A stretch of 6,935 bases of DNA from Thermoleophilaceae bacterium (GTDB lineage: Bacteria; Actinomycetota; Thermoleophilia; Solirubrobacterales; JACPNS01): contig JAEMRJ010000020.1 in NCBI GenBank assembly GCA_016463365.1, positions 17,014-23,948 of the forward strand. The letters are read 5' to 3'. Each line of letters begins with the position of its first letter. Position 1 is the stretch's first letter. Both the position numbers and the translations under genes were made by a program. The notes beneath the pieces were generated by a model that had not been told where the DNA came from, ran no database searches, and worked only from the letters and a program-made list of their open reading frames with translations. Positions 1-5,621 of this stretch are shown here, one piece after another.

Positions 1-30
1 GCTGCGCCCACGGCCCCCAAGATCACGTCA

Positions 31-927
31 TCAGCGTGCGGCGTGCGCGTTCATCTGATTGATGCGTGCAATCGCAAGCTCCGGTGAACTTGCAGCCGTA
101 GCGGCGATGCGATTCTTGTGCGGCTTCTTGCCAACGTAGATCGAGACCTTCGCGCCGGCGGCCAGGTGCGTTCCCTTGGACGGGCTCGTGCCCATTGCGC
201 GCCCTGCGTACTTACGGCTGGTGCGCTTGCGCGTTGAGCCGACGCTGCAGTCGGCGTTGCGAATCTTGCGCTTGGCCGACGAAAGTGAGAGGCCGCGGAC
301 GCCTGGCACTACGCAAGTGGCGGTGTCGAGGGTTGAAACGGGCGGCGGAGGCGGACCCGCGAAGAACGGCGTGATCGGAAGCCATGCTCCGTTCGGCTCG
401 GGAATCCAGTCGAAGTAGTCGTCGTAGACGCCGGACCAGAAGGCTCCGCCGGCCGTGGTGATCGGCGTTCCGGAGACGGCGAAGAGGTCGTCGAGAGTCG
501 TCGCGACCGCGAATGTCCCGGCGCGGGCGATCGCCTTGACACTTGCGAACTGCGAGCCGTTCCAGCGCGAGAGATTGGTCGCGCCCGTTGCGCTGAGCGC
601 AACTGCGTAGTCGGCGCCAGTGAAACCGAGCGGCGAACCAGTTGCCGCGTTGTTGTCGGTGTTGATGAACCAGGTGTAGAAATCGCCCGAAATCGGCGCG
701 GACTGACCGATCACGTCGTAGGCGAACGAGACGTTGCAGGCAGCGTCAAGCGTTGTACGCATCGCAGTGAGCTCGGGCGAAATGCCGTATTCGCTGTCTG
801 CGGCGGAGTCGCTCATCGTGTTGCTGGTTGGAGTGGACGAGTAACAGGCAGCGCTTGCCGAGGTCGGCGCGGCCAGGACTGCCGCAGCGATGATCGCGGC
901 GAGCAGGACAGATCTGATTGTGAGCAT
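31..927 (-). CDS. Secreted protein with beta-sandwich-like region and C-terminal PASTA domain
   Basis: The 298-residue product starts with a Sec-type signal peptide: a positive N-terminus, an Ala/Leu/Ile-rich core, and a likely signal peptidase cut after Ala26 (ASA). Cys28 is not preceded by a convincing lipobox. Residues about 28-190 have alternating hydrophobic and aromatic stretches (FYTWFINTDNN, GVYDDYFDW), resembling an extracellular CBM9/DOMON-like beta sandwich; this is a resemblance only. A proline linker (GPPPPP, 191-196) leads to a PASTA-like domain at about 205-267 (CVVPGVRGLSL...), with Cys205 and Cys227 placed to form a disulfide, followed by a basic Ala-rich tail. PASTA domains are known from cell-wall-binding kinases and penicillin-binding proteins, but no kinase or membrane segment is present here. 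A wall-associated or secreted role is inferred; the ligand is unknown. The start is supported by AAAGGGA at 933-939, five bases upstream of the ATG. Confidence 0.85.
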   Translation of the reverse strand: MLTIRSVLLAAIIAAAVLAAPTSASAACYSSTPTSNTMSDSAADSEYGISPELTAMRTTLDAACNVSFAYDVIGQSAPISGDFYTWFINTDNNAATGSPLGFTGADYAVALSATGATNLSRWNGSQFASVKAIARAGTFAVATTLDDLFAVSGTPITTAGGAFWSGVYDDYFDWIPEPNGAWLPITPFFAGPPPPPVSTLDTATCVVPGVRGLSLSSAKRKIRNADCSVGSTRKRTSRKYAGRAMGTSPSKGTHLAAGAKVSIYVGKKPHKNRIAATAASSPELAIARINQMNAHAAR

Positions 928-960
928 GGGCTTCCCTTTGGTTGCCGAGTAGATACTTGG

Positions 961-983
961 CCGGCCGATGGTGGATCGGCCGG
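961..983. repeat. Perfect 9-bp inverted repeat, possible terminator or operator
   Basis: CCGGCCGAT at 961-969 is exactly complementary to ATCGGCCGG at 975-983, with a 5-base loop. It lies in the 130-base gap between the end of vapC and the start of the PASTA gene, about 33 bases before the PASTA ATG. As RNA it would form a very stable GC stem. No T-run follows on the minus strand, so it is not a textbook intrinsic terminator, though GC-rich actinobacteria often use stems without U-tails. It could end vapBC transcription, act in the PASTA gene leader, or bind a regulator. Confidence 0.75.
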
Positions 984-1057
984 AATGGGTAGGCCGGGCA
1001 GGGGTGGATTGATCTGACAGAGGACCGAGCCGTAAGGGAAAGCGTCCTTGGCCGGCT

Positions 1058-1459
1058 TCAGCGAATCAGTTCGACTTCCACGCCAACGGCAACATCGGCC
1101 CAGGCGCGATCGGCGGTCACGACGGGTAGCTCCATCGTCGTGGCCAGCGCCAGGCATGCCCGGTCTGCGAGCGACAGGCCGGCGCTGCTCGTTCTACTGA
1201 AAAGCGCCCCCGAGACCGCCGCGTGTTGCGCCGTGAAGTCAGCGCAGGCAATCACGCTGTCGGCTGAACCGACAAGCGAAGCTGGCATGTCCGGCCCGAA
1301 CCTCTGGTGCAGCTCGGCGAGATTCACCGTCGAGATGAACGCTGCGTTCGCGAAGGAGCTGTCAACGGAACTGAGAATTTCTTCGACTCGATCCGCGCCA
1401 GGCTCATCGCGAAGGAACGCCATTACGGCGCTGGAATCGATGACGAACTGCGTTGTCAG
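1058..1459 (-). CDS. vapC: VapC-type PIN-domain ribonuclease toxin
   Basis: This is a PIN-domain protein of 133 residues when read from the CTG codon at 1457-1459. The PIN acidic quartet is complete: Asp8 (FVIDSSAV), Glu49 (NLAEL), Asp99 (LSLADRACLALA) and Asp117 (VVTADRAW). Family members are Mg2+-dependent RNases that cleave tRNA or rRNA and are held inactive by a cognate antitoxin. The first ATG (1421-1423) would remove Asp8 and beta-strand 1, so it cannot be the true start. CTG overlaps the vapB stop as CTGA, analogous to the common ATGA coupling, and a GAGG motif at 1467-1470 sits seven bases upstream. That supports coupled initiation at a non-AUG codon, or an original start mutated to CTG. 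The length is typical of VapC. The RNA target cannot be read from the sequence. Confidence 0.88.
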   Translation of the reverse strand: MTTQFVIDSSAVMAFLRDEPGADRVEEILSSVDSSFANAAFISTVNLAELHQRFGPDMPASLVGSADSVIACADFTAQHAAVSGALFSRTSSAGLSLADRACLALATTMELPVVTADRAWADVAVGVEVELIR

Positions 1460-1722
1460 CTGCCGGCCTCGCGCTTGGCTTCGGCGCGACGTTCGGCGAT
1501 CAGCTCATCAACAGAACCGCCCTGCTCGCGAAGACTCCCGCGCGCACTTTCGAGCACACGACGACGATGAGCCTGCGGATCGCGCAGGACGATCGCACCA
1601 TCGGCCCGCGCTTCAACGTTGACCATGCCTTTGGGCTCAACGCCAAGGTGGGCGCGCAGTTCCTTGGGCAAAAGGAGCCGGCCACGGGCGTCGGTCTGCA
1701 CGAAGATGTGGGTGTGTGCCAT
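1456..1722 (-). CDS. vapB: VapB-type AbrB/SpoVT (swapped-hairpin) antitoxin
   Basis: This 88-residue protein is the likely antitoxin of the adjoining PIN toxin. Residues about 5-50 have the AbrB/MazE-type swapped-hairpin pattern (TDARGRLLLPKEL, then HLGVEPKG and an ADGAIVLRD strand), which in this family dimerises to bind DNA. Residues about 51-88 are highly charged and predicted helical (LREQGGSVDELIAERR), fitting the toxin-neutralising tail. I chose the ATG at 1720-1722 rather than the upstream in-frame ATG at 1830 because the AbrB domain begins right after it and the 36 extra residues do not resemble the family. No Shine-Dalgarno motif precedes this ATG; a -10-like hexamer ends six bases before it, so the transcript may be leaderless. 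The stop overlaps the vapC start. Autoregulation is likely, given the repeated motifs in the promoter. Confidence 0.85.
   Translation of the reverse strand: MAHTHIFVQTDARGRLLLPKELRAHLGVEPKGMVNVEARADGAIVLRDPQAHRRRVLESARGSLREQGGSVDELIAERRAEAKREAGS
1467..1470 (-). promoter_or_regulatory. Shine-Dalgarno motif deciding the vapC start
   Basis: GAGG on the minus strand, inside the 3' end of vapB, lies seven bases before the CTG codon that begins the intact PIN domain. It supports CTG initiation over the internal ATG at 1421-1423. Confidence 0.5.
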
Positions 1723-1728
1723 GTTGAA

Positions 1729-1756
1729 AGTGTAACGCTTTTGGATTACGTTACAA
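1729..1756 (-). promoter_or_regulatory. Putative vapBC promoter giving a leaderless transcript
   Basis: On the minus strand, TTGTAA (1751-1756) and TACACT (1729-1734) are separated by 16 bases, an acceptable sigma70-type spacing. The -10 hexamer ends six bases before the vapB ATG, so transcription would begin at or next to the start codon. Leaderless mRNAs are common in actinobacteria, and no ribosome binding site is seen. The assignment rests on pattern only. Confidence 0.45.
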
Positions 1757-1773
1757 ACTTGCCAACTGTTACG
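1731..1773. promoter_or_regulatory. Triple GTAAC/GTTAC repeat with 18-bp period, candidate VapB operator
   Basis: TGTAACG (1731-1737) and CGTTACA (1749-1755) form a perfect 7-bp inverted repeat with an 11-base spacer. A third, near-matching copy, TGTTACG, follows at 1767-1773. The starts are 18 bp apart each time. The first pair overlaps the proposed -10 and -35 elements of vapBC, as expected for autorepression by VapB or the VapBC complex. The third copy extends towards the divergent VWA gene, which could therefore share the control. Confidence 0.6.
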
Positions 1774-1845
1774 AAACTGCGCATTCAAGGCCATGTCAGA
1801 TTTCGCCAGCTCGCCCGGCCCACCACACACGAAGAACGATTAGCC

Positions 1846-1852
1846 AAAGGAG
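1846..1852 (+). promoter_or_regulatory. Shine-Dalgarno site of the VWA gene
   Basis: AAAGGAG lies eight bases upstream of the ATG at 1861. It fixes that start against the frame that stays open upstream into the antisense of vapB. Confidence 0.8.
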
Positions 1853-1860
1853 CCGGCCCC

Positions 1861-2580
1861 ATGCCCGAGATCAAGTTCAACGCCCAGGAAGCATTCTCAA
1901 ACAACCCCAAGGCCAAGAGCAAAGGCAGCAAGCACGTATTCGTGCTGATGGATGAGAGCGGTTCTATGTTGGGCCTCGAAGAGGCGGTGACCACCGGCTG
2001 CAACGAGTTCATCTACTCCTTCGCCGAGGATCCCGACGCGAAGATCTGGTTGGCGTGGTTCGACCATTCCCCCGGCCAGGAGCGCACTCGCTTCAAGGTT
2101 CGCGGCGAGGTCGCAGCCGACGTGAAGCAGCTCGGCCCTGGCGACTACTCGCCGCGCGGCGCGACTCCTCTGAATGATGCGATCGCAGACACGGTCGCGG
2201 CGCTCGACGCGAGCGCCGGCAAGGATGAGAACGTGTTCCTCGTGATCATCACCGACGGACACGAGAATGCTTCCAAGCACTCAACCGAGTCAATCCGCCG
2301 TCTACTCAGCGCCCGCGAGGAGAGCGGCTGGGGAATCGTCTTCCTTGGTGCCAACCAGAACGCAGCGCAAACTGCTGCGGAGTTCGGGATGGTCAAGCCC
2401 GGGCGGGCATTCGACTTTGCGGCGACGGAAATGAATGTGCGGATGTCAATGCGCAATCTCTCTGGCATCGCAAAGATGCGGGTGGACAAGTCGGCCGGAC
2501 AGGCTGGACGCGACTTGTACGACAAGGAGGTCGCGGCCGAGTACATGCGTCGGGGTGGGCGGATTGATGGGGATGAGTGA
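1861..2580 (+). CDS. von Willebrand factor A (VWA) domain protein
   Basis: This 239-residue cytoplasmic protein is almost entirely one VWA domain. The metal-ion-dependent adhesion site is intact: Asp31-x-Ser33-x-Ser35 (VLMDESGSM), Thr102 (SPRGATPLNDAI) and Asp132 (VIITDGHENAS). Other strands fit the fold (IWLAWFDHS, WGIVFLGANQ). The C-terminus (about 205-239) is charged. There is no signal peptide or membrane helix. Small stand-alone VWA proteins usually mediate metal-dependent protein contacts and often work with an ATPase or chaperone partner; none is encoded in this window. The frame is open far upstream, but the strong ribosome binding site and the position of the domain support the ATG at 1861. 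The last codons overlap the start of the next gene by 14 bases, so the two are probably co-translated. It is divergent from vapB across a 138-base spacer. The precise function is unknown. Confidence 0.88.
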   Translation: MPEIKFNAQEAFSNNPKAKSKGSKHVFVLMDESGSMLGLEEAVTTGCNEFIYSFAEDPDAKIWLAWFDHSPGQERTRFKVRGEVAADVKQLGPGDYSPRGATPLNDAIADTVAALDASAGKDENVFLVIITDGHENASKHSTESIRRLLSAREESGWGIVFLGANQNAAQTAAEFGMVKPGRAFDFAATEMNVRMSMRNLSGIAKMRVDKSAGQAGRDLYDKEVAAEYMRRGGRIDGDE

Positions 2581-3142
2581 TCCATCGTCGCCGACTACTG
2601 GTTCCGTCAACCCGGTGGACGAAACCAAGGAGCACGAGCCAGAGGGCCCTGTGATCGTCCACGTGCCGCACGCATCGAGACTCATGCCAAGCCCCGCGAT
2701 CGACGAAACAACAACCGCCCTGGGCCTAATCGCCAAGCACCACGCCAACCAGGTAGACAAACTGGACAAGCCCTACGTCCTCCACCTCCTGCGCGTGGCA
2801 TCCAACGTCACCCCGGCCGCTCGCCCAGCCGCCCTCCTTCACGACATCGTCGAAGACACTGCAGTCACCCGCCAGGACCTGCTCGATCAAGGCTTCTCGC
2901 AGGACACCTGCGACGCGATCTCGGCCGTGACTAAGCCGGACGGTGCCGACTACCTCGGATACGTCCGCAGCCTCTTGAGCGTGCCCGGCCCCGCCGGCGA
3001 GTACGCACGCGAAATCAAGCGCTCGGACCTGACTGACAATCTCAGCGAAGATCGCCGCCGCCCGGGAGACGAGGAATCCCGCGAGCGCTACCGCGCCGCC
3101 CTCGCCATTCTCGATTCCGCAAGCGCGCCGCCCAGCCGTTGA
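2567..3142 (+). CDS. HD-domain hydrolase resembling small alarmone (ppGpp) hydrolases, with an odd N-terminus
   Basis: The 191-residue product resembles the hydrolase domain of RelA/SpoT and MESH1-type enzymes. Matching elements are HANQVDKLDKPYVLH (59-73), LLHDIVEDTAVT (90-101) and IKRSDLTDNLS (150-160). By family analogy the metal ligands are His73, His92, Asp93 and Asp154, and the catalytic pair is Glu96-Asp97; all are present. No synthetase domain follows, so if active it would remove the 3' pyrophosphate of (p)ppGpp or a related nucleotide; a different phosphohydrolase substrate is possible. Residues 27-38 (PVIVHVPHASR) do not belong to this fold and match the N-terminus of the amidohydrolase at 3668-4471. 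Starts at ATG 2567 or ATG 2573 are both possible and overlap the VWA gene; a GGTGGG-like site favours 2567. A start at ATG 2684 would give only the HD domain. Confidence 0.78.
   Translation: MGMSDPSSPTTGSVNPVDETKEHEPEGPVIVHVPHASRLMPSPAIDETTTALGLIAKHHANQVDKLDKPYVLHLLRVASNVTPAARPAALLHDIVEDTAVTRQDLLDQGFSQDTCDAISAVTKPDGADYLGYVRSLLSVPGPAGEYAREIKRSDLTDNLSEDRRRPGDEESRERYRAALAILDSASAPPSR
2645..2680 (+). repeat. Segment matching the amidohydrolase N-terminus (partner at 4394-4429, inverted)
   Basis: These 36 bases encode GPVIVHVPHASR, compared with APVILHVPHASR on the minus strand at 4394-4429. Counted by eye, 29 of 36 bases and 10 of 12 residues match, without gaps, and most differences are at third codon positions. 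It looks like a relic of an N-formylglutamate amidohydrolase 5' end fused in frame before the HD domain. Confidence 0.6.
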
Positions 3143-3185
3143 GTCACGGAGCGCGCCCCGCCTCGCAGCAGCTACTCGCACCTGG

Positions 3186-3656
3186 TCACCCGCGAAGAAA
3201 GATGATGAACGGATGATCGTGGAAGATTGTCGGAGGGAATGCGTCCGGGTCGTCGTCGGCCTCGGCTGTCATCTGTGCGGCGCGCGCGACGAGTGAAAAG
3301 AGACGATCGGCGCTCTGAGCGGTTTCAAAGCCGCAGACTTGGAAGCCCTTGGGGTCGTGAATCTCGGCCGCCCACTCGATCTCTCCCTTGAGGAGTCGGG
3401 CGAGGGTTTCGAACGATGAGGTCCGCAGGGTCTCATCGTCTCGGTCCGCGAAGATGTCTGCCGAATCGGATGGCAGCGCGAGTGCCTCGCGATGTCTGGC
3501 GATGATCTGTCTGAGCTCGGCAACGGGATCGTCAAACGCATCCCAGATTGAGATCAACGGGTGGTCCTGGTGTTCGGTGGCGACGACGGCGCGGTAGAAC
3601 GCGGCGAGATCGCGCAGGGCGGCGAGTTGCGCTGCGTTGATTGGACTGGGTTCCAT
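3186..3656 (-). CDS. Acidic hypothetical protein, third gene of the cassette
   Basis: I do not recognise this 156-residue protein. It is acidic and probably mostly helical (LAALRDLAAFYRAVV, VAELRQIIARHREAL, FETLARLLKGEIEWAAEI), with a predicted central disordered stretch (DSADIFADRDDE) and a C-terminus rich in His and aromatics (TIFHDHPFIIFLRG). There is no signal peptide, membrane helix or Cys pair. It starts 11 bases after the amidohydrolase stop, and its ribosome binding site GAGGG (3665-3669) overlaps that stop codon, so it should be translated from the same mRNA. A partner or immunity-like role towards the enzyme is possible but unsupported. It converges with the HD gene across a 43-base gap in which I see no clear terminator. 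Confidence 0.72.
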   Translation of the reverse strand: MEPSPINAAQLAALRDLAAFYRAVVATEHQDHPLISIWDAFDDPVAELRQIIARHREALALPSDSADIFADRDDETLRTSSFETLARLLKGEIEWAAEIHDPKGFQVCGFETAQSADRLFSLVARAAQMTAEADDDPDAFPPTIFHDHPFIIFLRG

Positions 3657-3667
3657 GGCTTCAGCCC

Positions 3668-4471
3668 TCAGCCGACGATCGCGCGCACGATTTCCGTGAG
3701 TCCCGTCGCTAGCTGAACGCCGACTTTGCTAATCCCGGTGCCGTCCTCGCGCAGGTACACATCGCGCCGGATCTCGACCATCACAGACTGGACGCGCGGC
3801 TCGGTGCCGAAATACCTGAGCGGCACGTAGCAACCCTTATACGGCGAGTTGAATTCGATGTCCGTGAAATCCGCGAAGCGAAACGACTGTTCCGCGAGAT
3901 CGGCGAGCTCGGGTGGCGTGTGAAACGGAGCTGTGCCGATGCAGATCTCCGGTCGTGGACCAGTCTTGTTGAGCTCGAATCCCGACGGCTCCGGCGGATA
4001 AGAATGAACGTCGATGATCGTCACGGCCCCGTGCTGATCGAGCATCGTCTGGGTCATCGCTTCCATGGCGAGCGCGTAGGCGGTGTAGTGACCGGCCAGA
4101 AGCCGATCGATCTGCACCTGGTCGGATTCGTCGCGTAGCCGATCGCCAGCGCAGGTCCGCGTGTAGACCGCGCCGCGACCCGCCGACGCGAGCTCCTCGG
4201 ATTCGTCCGGGAGCCGCTCCGGGTCCACGACGAGCCGTGAGAGGCGGTTGATCACGAGCATCGGCTTCACCCTGCAGAACTCGGCCGCGACGCTGACGAT
4301 CTGGTCGGTGCGCGAATCGACGCTCGCGTCCAATTCGGCTTCAAGCTGATCGTCGCTCAGAAGGATTCCTTCGCGCACATCCGGCGGGATCTCGCGCGAT
4401 GCGTGGGGAACGTGGAGGATCACCGGGGCGCCGGTGCCGGTGACGATCTCGATGTCTGGGTTGATGCTCAT
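3668..4471 (-). CDS. N-formylglutamate amidohydrolase-family metalloenzyme
   Basis: This 267-residue cytoplasmic protein has the ordered motifs of the N-formylglutamate amidohydrolase family (HutG2/FGase, PF05013): HVPHAS (20-25), Asp52 and Asp56 in DSRTD, NRLSRLVVDPER (75-86), IIDVHSYP (152-159), NSPYKGCYVP (208-217) and VEIRRDVYLRED (232-243). His23, Asp56, His156 and Glu233 are candidates for metal binding or catalysis by family analogy. The length is normal and nothing is missing. Classical members hydrolyse N-formylglutamate in histidine breakdown, but no hut genes lie here and many family members act on other N-acyl or peptide substrates, so the substrate is open. The ATG sits 3 bases after the stop of the zinc-ribbon gene (TAG-TAC-ATG) with only a weak ribosome binding site, suggesting translational coupling. 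The acidic protein gene follows directly. Confidence 0.87.
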   Translation of the reverse strand: MSINPDIEIVTGTGAPVILHVPHASREIPPDVREGILLSDDQLEAELDASVDSRTDQIVSVAAEFCRVKPMLVINRLSRLVVDPERLPDESEELASAGRGAVYTRTCAGDRLRDESDQVQIDRLLAGHYTAYALAMEAMTQTMLDQHGAVTIIDVHSYPPEPSGFELNKTGPRPEICIGTAPFHTPPELADLAEQSFRFADFTDIEFNSPYKGCYVPLRYFGTEPRVQSVMVEIRRDVYLREDGTGISKVGVQLATGLTEIVRAIVG

Positions 4472-4474
4472 GTA

Positions 4475-5329
4475 CTACGCACCGCGAGTCTTGTCTTCGT
4501 CGGGATTGACGCAATCGTCTTCCGGGTCGTCAGCGTCTTGGGGCAGCCCGAGCCATGTGGTGACTCGGCCTTCGACGGTGTCTTCGGGGATGCGGTCGTC
4601 GAACTGCGCCCAGCTCGGGTCTTCGGAGGCGTTGTAGGTGGGGTCGGGTTTGGGCCGGCGCGTTGATTGCCCGCGTGTCCTGGTCGAGGCTTGCTGCTGG
4701 TCAGTGTCGTGCTGGTCCGGTGACGACAGCTTTGCGCGGGCTTGGGCGAGCACCTTGTGTGCTCTCACCGCGTCGCCGAGGAGGTAGAGCAACGACGCTT
4801 CTGTTGGACTCAGATCCGTCACAGCTTCGCCGTACTTCGCCTTGAGGATCTGCACGACTTCGGCGAATCGCTCGAAGTCCTCGAAGCATCGCGGCTCGCG
4901 CCAGATCTCACGATCGTCGACCGACAGGACCCAGTCCCACTCGCCTTCATCGCGCCCTTGATCTGCGTCTTCTCCAGCCGCCGGCTTCTGGTCCCAGGTG
5001 ACCGCGAAGCTCTCCAGATTCAGCTCCGGCAAATCGTCGGTGATTGAATCGCGTGTCTTGGTGACGTGTTCGTATCGCTCGGCGCGCTTCTTCGCCGCAG
5101 CGACATCCTCTTCTGTGCCGTACTTCTCCGCCTCGCGCACGCCGGCTTCGCCGGCCCTCAGGTGCGGGATGTACGCGAGCGAGCGAAAGCAGTTGGGACA
5201 CTCGATTACCGAGTGATCTTCGAAAACCTCGAATCCTGTGGAATCAGAACCGAGACCCTTCCAGCCGCAGTAGCTGCATGTCAACTCCAGAGTGTTCCAG
5301 TCCTGGTACGGATCCAGCGTTCGGACCAT
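4475..5329 (-). CDS. Zinc-ribbon protein heading the amidohydrolase operon
   Basis: The 284-residue product has an N-terminal CxxC...CxxC zinc ribbon: Cys18 and Cys21 (LTCSYCGWKG), Cys44 and Cys47 (IECPNCFRSL). Then come a charged helical segment (about 57-90), a Trp-rich strand region (EWDWVLSVDDREIW), a helical segment ending in a possible helix-turn-helix or TPR-like pair (SPTEASLLYLLGDAVRAHKVLAQARAKL), and a long, hydrophilic, probably disordered tail rich in Asp, Gln, Thr and Arg. No enzyme motif is seen. It probably binds nucleic acid or a protein partner, but I do not recognise the family. The frame is open upstream to GTG 5635, but the start at ATG 5327-5329 follows an excellent ribosome binding site, and the upstream translation is low-complexity and unlike a folded domain. 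The stop lies 3 bases from the amidohydrolase ATG. Confidence 0.8.
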   Translation of the reverse strand: MVRTLDPYQDWNTLELTCSYCGWKGLGSDSTGFEVFEDHSVIECPNCFRSLAYIPHLRAGEAGVREAEKYGTEEDVAAAKKRAERYEHVTKTRDSITDDLPELNLESFAVTWDQKPAAGEDADQGRDEGEWDWVLSVDDREIWREPRCFEDFERFAEVVQILKAKYGEAVTDLSPTEASLLYLLGDAVRAHKVLAQARAKLSSPDQHDTDQQQASTRTRGQSTRRPKPDPTYNASEDPSWAQFDDRIPEDTVEGRVTTWLGLPQDADDPEDDCVNPDEDKTRGA

Positions 5330-5621
5330 TTCTTTTTCTCCTTTCCATCGTTCCCGGCTGAAGCACCTTGCCGCAGGCGTGAAGCCGTTGGCGGGTTGCT
5401 GCAACGTCTTCGGGCCGGGTCCCTCGGTTGCTCTTGATGGGGTTGGTGCGCGTTGGGGGTCTTTGGGCCGCCTCTGCATTTTGTGGGCCGGTTCGATCTT
5501 GACGAATCTGACAGTCACGATCGAGAACTGGCGTGAACCCCAATGGAATTGATCCGCCTTCGATGACTCCTTGATCTGCCCCCATTTCACCGGTCTCGAG
5601 CTTTTGGAATAGGCCGCAGAT
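5330..5621. other. 292-base gap, probable promoter region of the zinc-ribbon operon
   Basis: Apart from the ribosome binding site at its left end I see no gene here. Two minus-strand frames stay open across most of it, one continuing into the zinc-ribbon gene and one of about 113 codons from ATG 5585, but their translations are Pro/Arg/Gln-rich without fold-like patterning. There is a short palindrome TGACAGTCA at 5509-5517. No convincing -35/-10 pair could be chosen by eye, although the operon promoter most likely lies here. Confidence 0.5.
5338..5344 (-). promoter_or_regulatory. Strong Shine-Dalgarno site of the zinc-ribbon gene
   Basis: AAAGGAG on the minus strand, followed by an A-rich 8-base spacer and ATG at 5327-5329, is the strongest translation signal in the window. 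It decides the start of the zinc-ribbon protein. Confidence 0.85.

Noticed and set aside
1140..1622. Plus-strand open frames of 160 and 87 codons across the vapBC region
   Set aside because: They are antisense to VapB and VapC, whose domain motifs are clear, and their translations are Arg/Ser-rich noise.
1723..1830. Longer VapB from the upstream in-frame ATG at 1828-1830
   Set aside because: The extra 36 residues do not resemble the AbrB family and would run through the repeated operator motifs and the proposed promoter.
3143..3185. Bidirectional terminator between the convergent HD and acidic-protein genes
   Set aside because: No stem longer than a few bases was found in this 43-base gap.
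5134..5160. GCCGGC-TTC-GCCGGC hairpin resembling a terminator or repeat element
   Set aside because: It lies inside the zinc-ribbon coding sequence, where it encodes an Ala/Gly stretch, and has no T-run; chance in GC-rich DNA explains it.
5574..5621. ATCTGC/GCAGAT inverted arms after the 147-residue gene as a terminator
   Set aside because: The stem is only 6 bp with a 36-base loop and no T-run, too weak to call.
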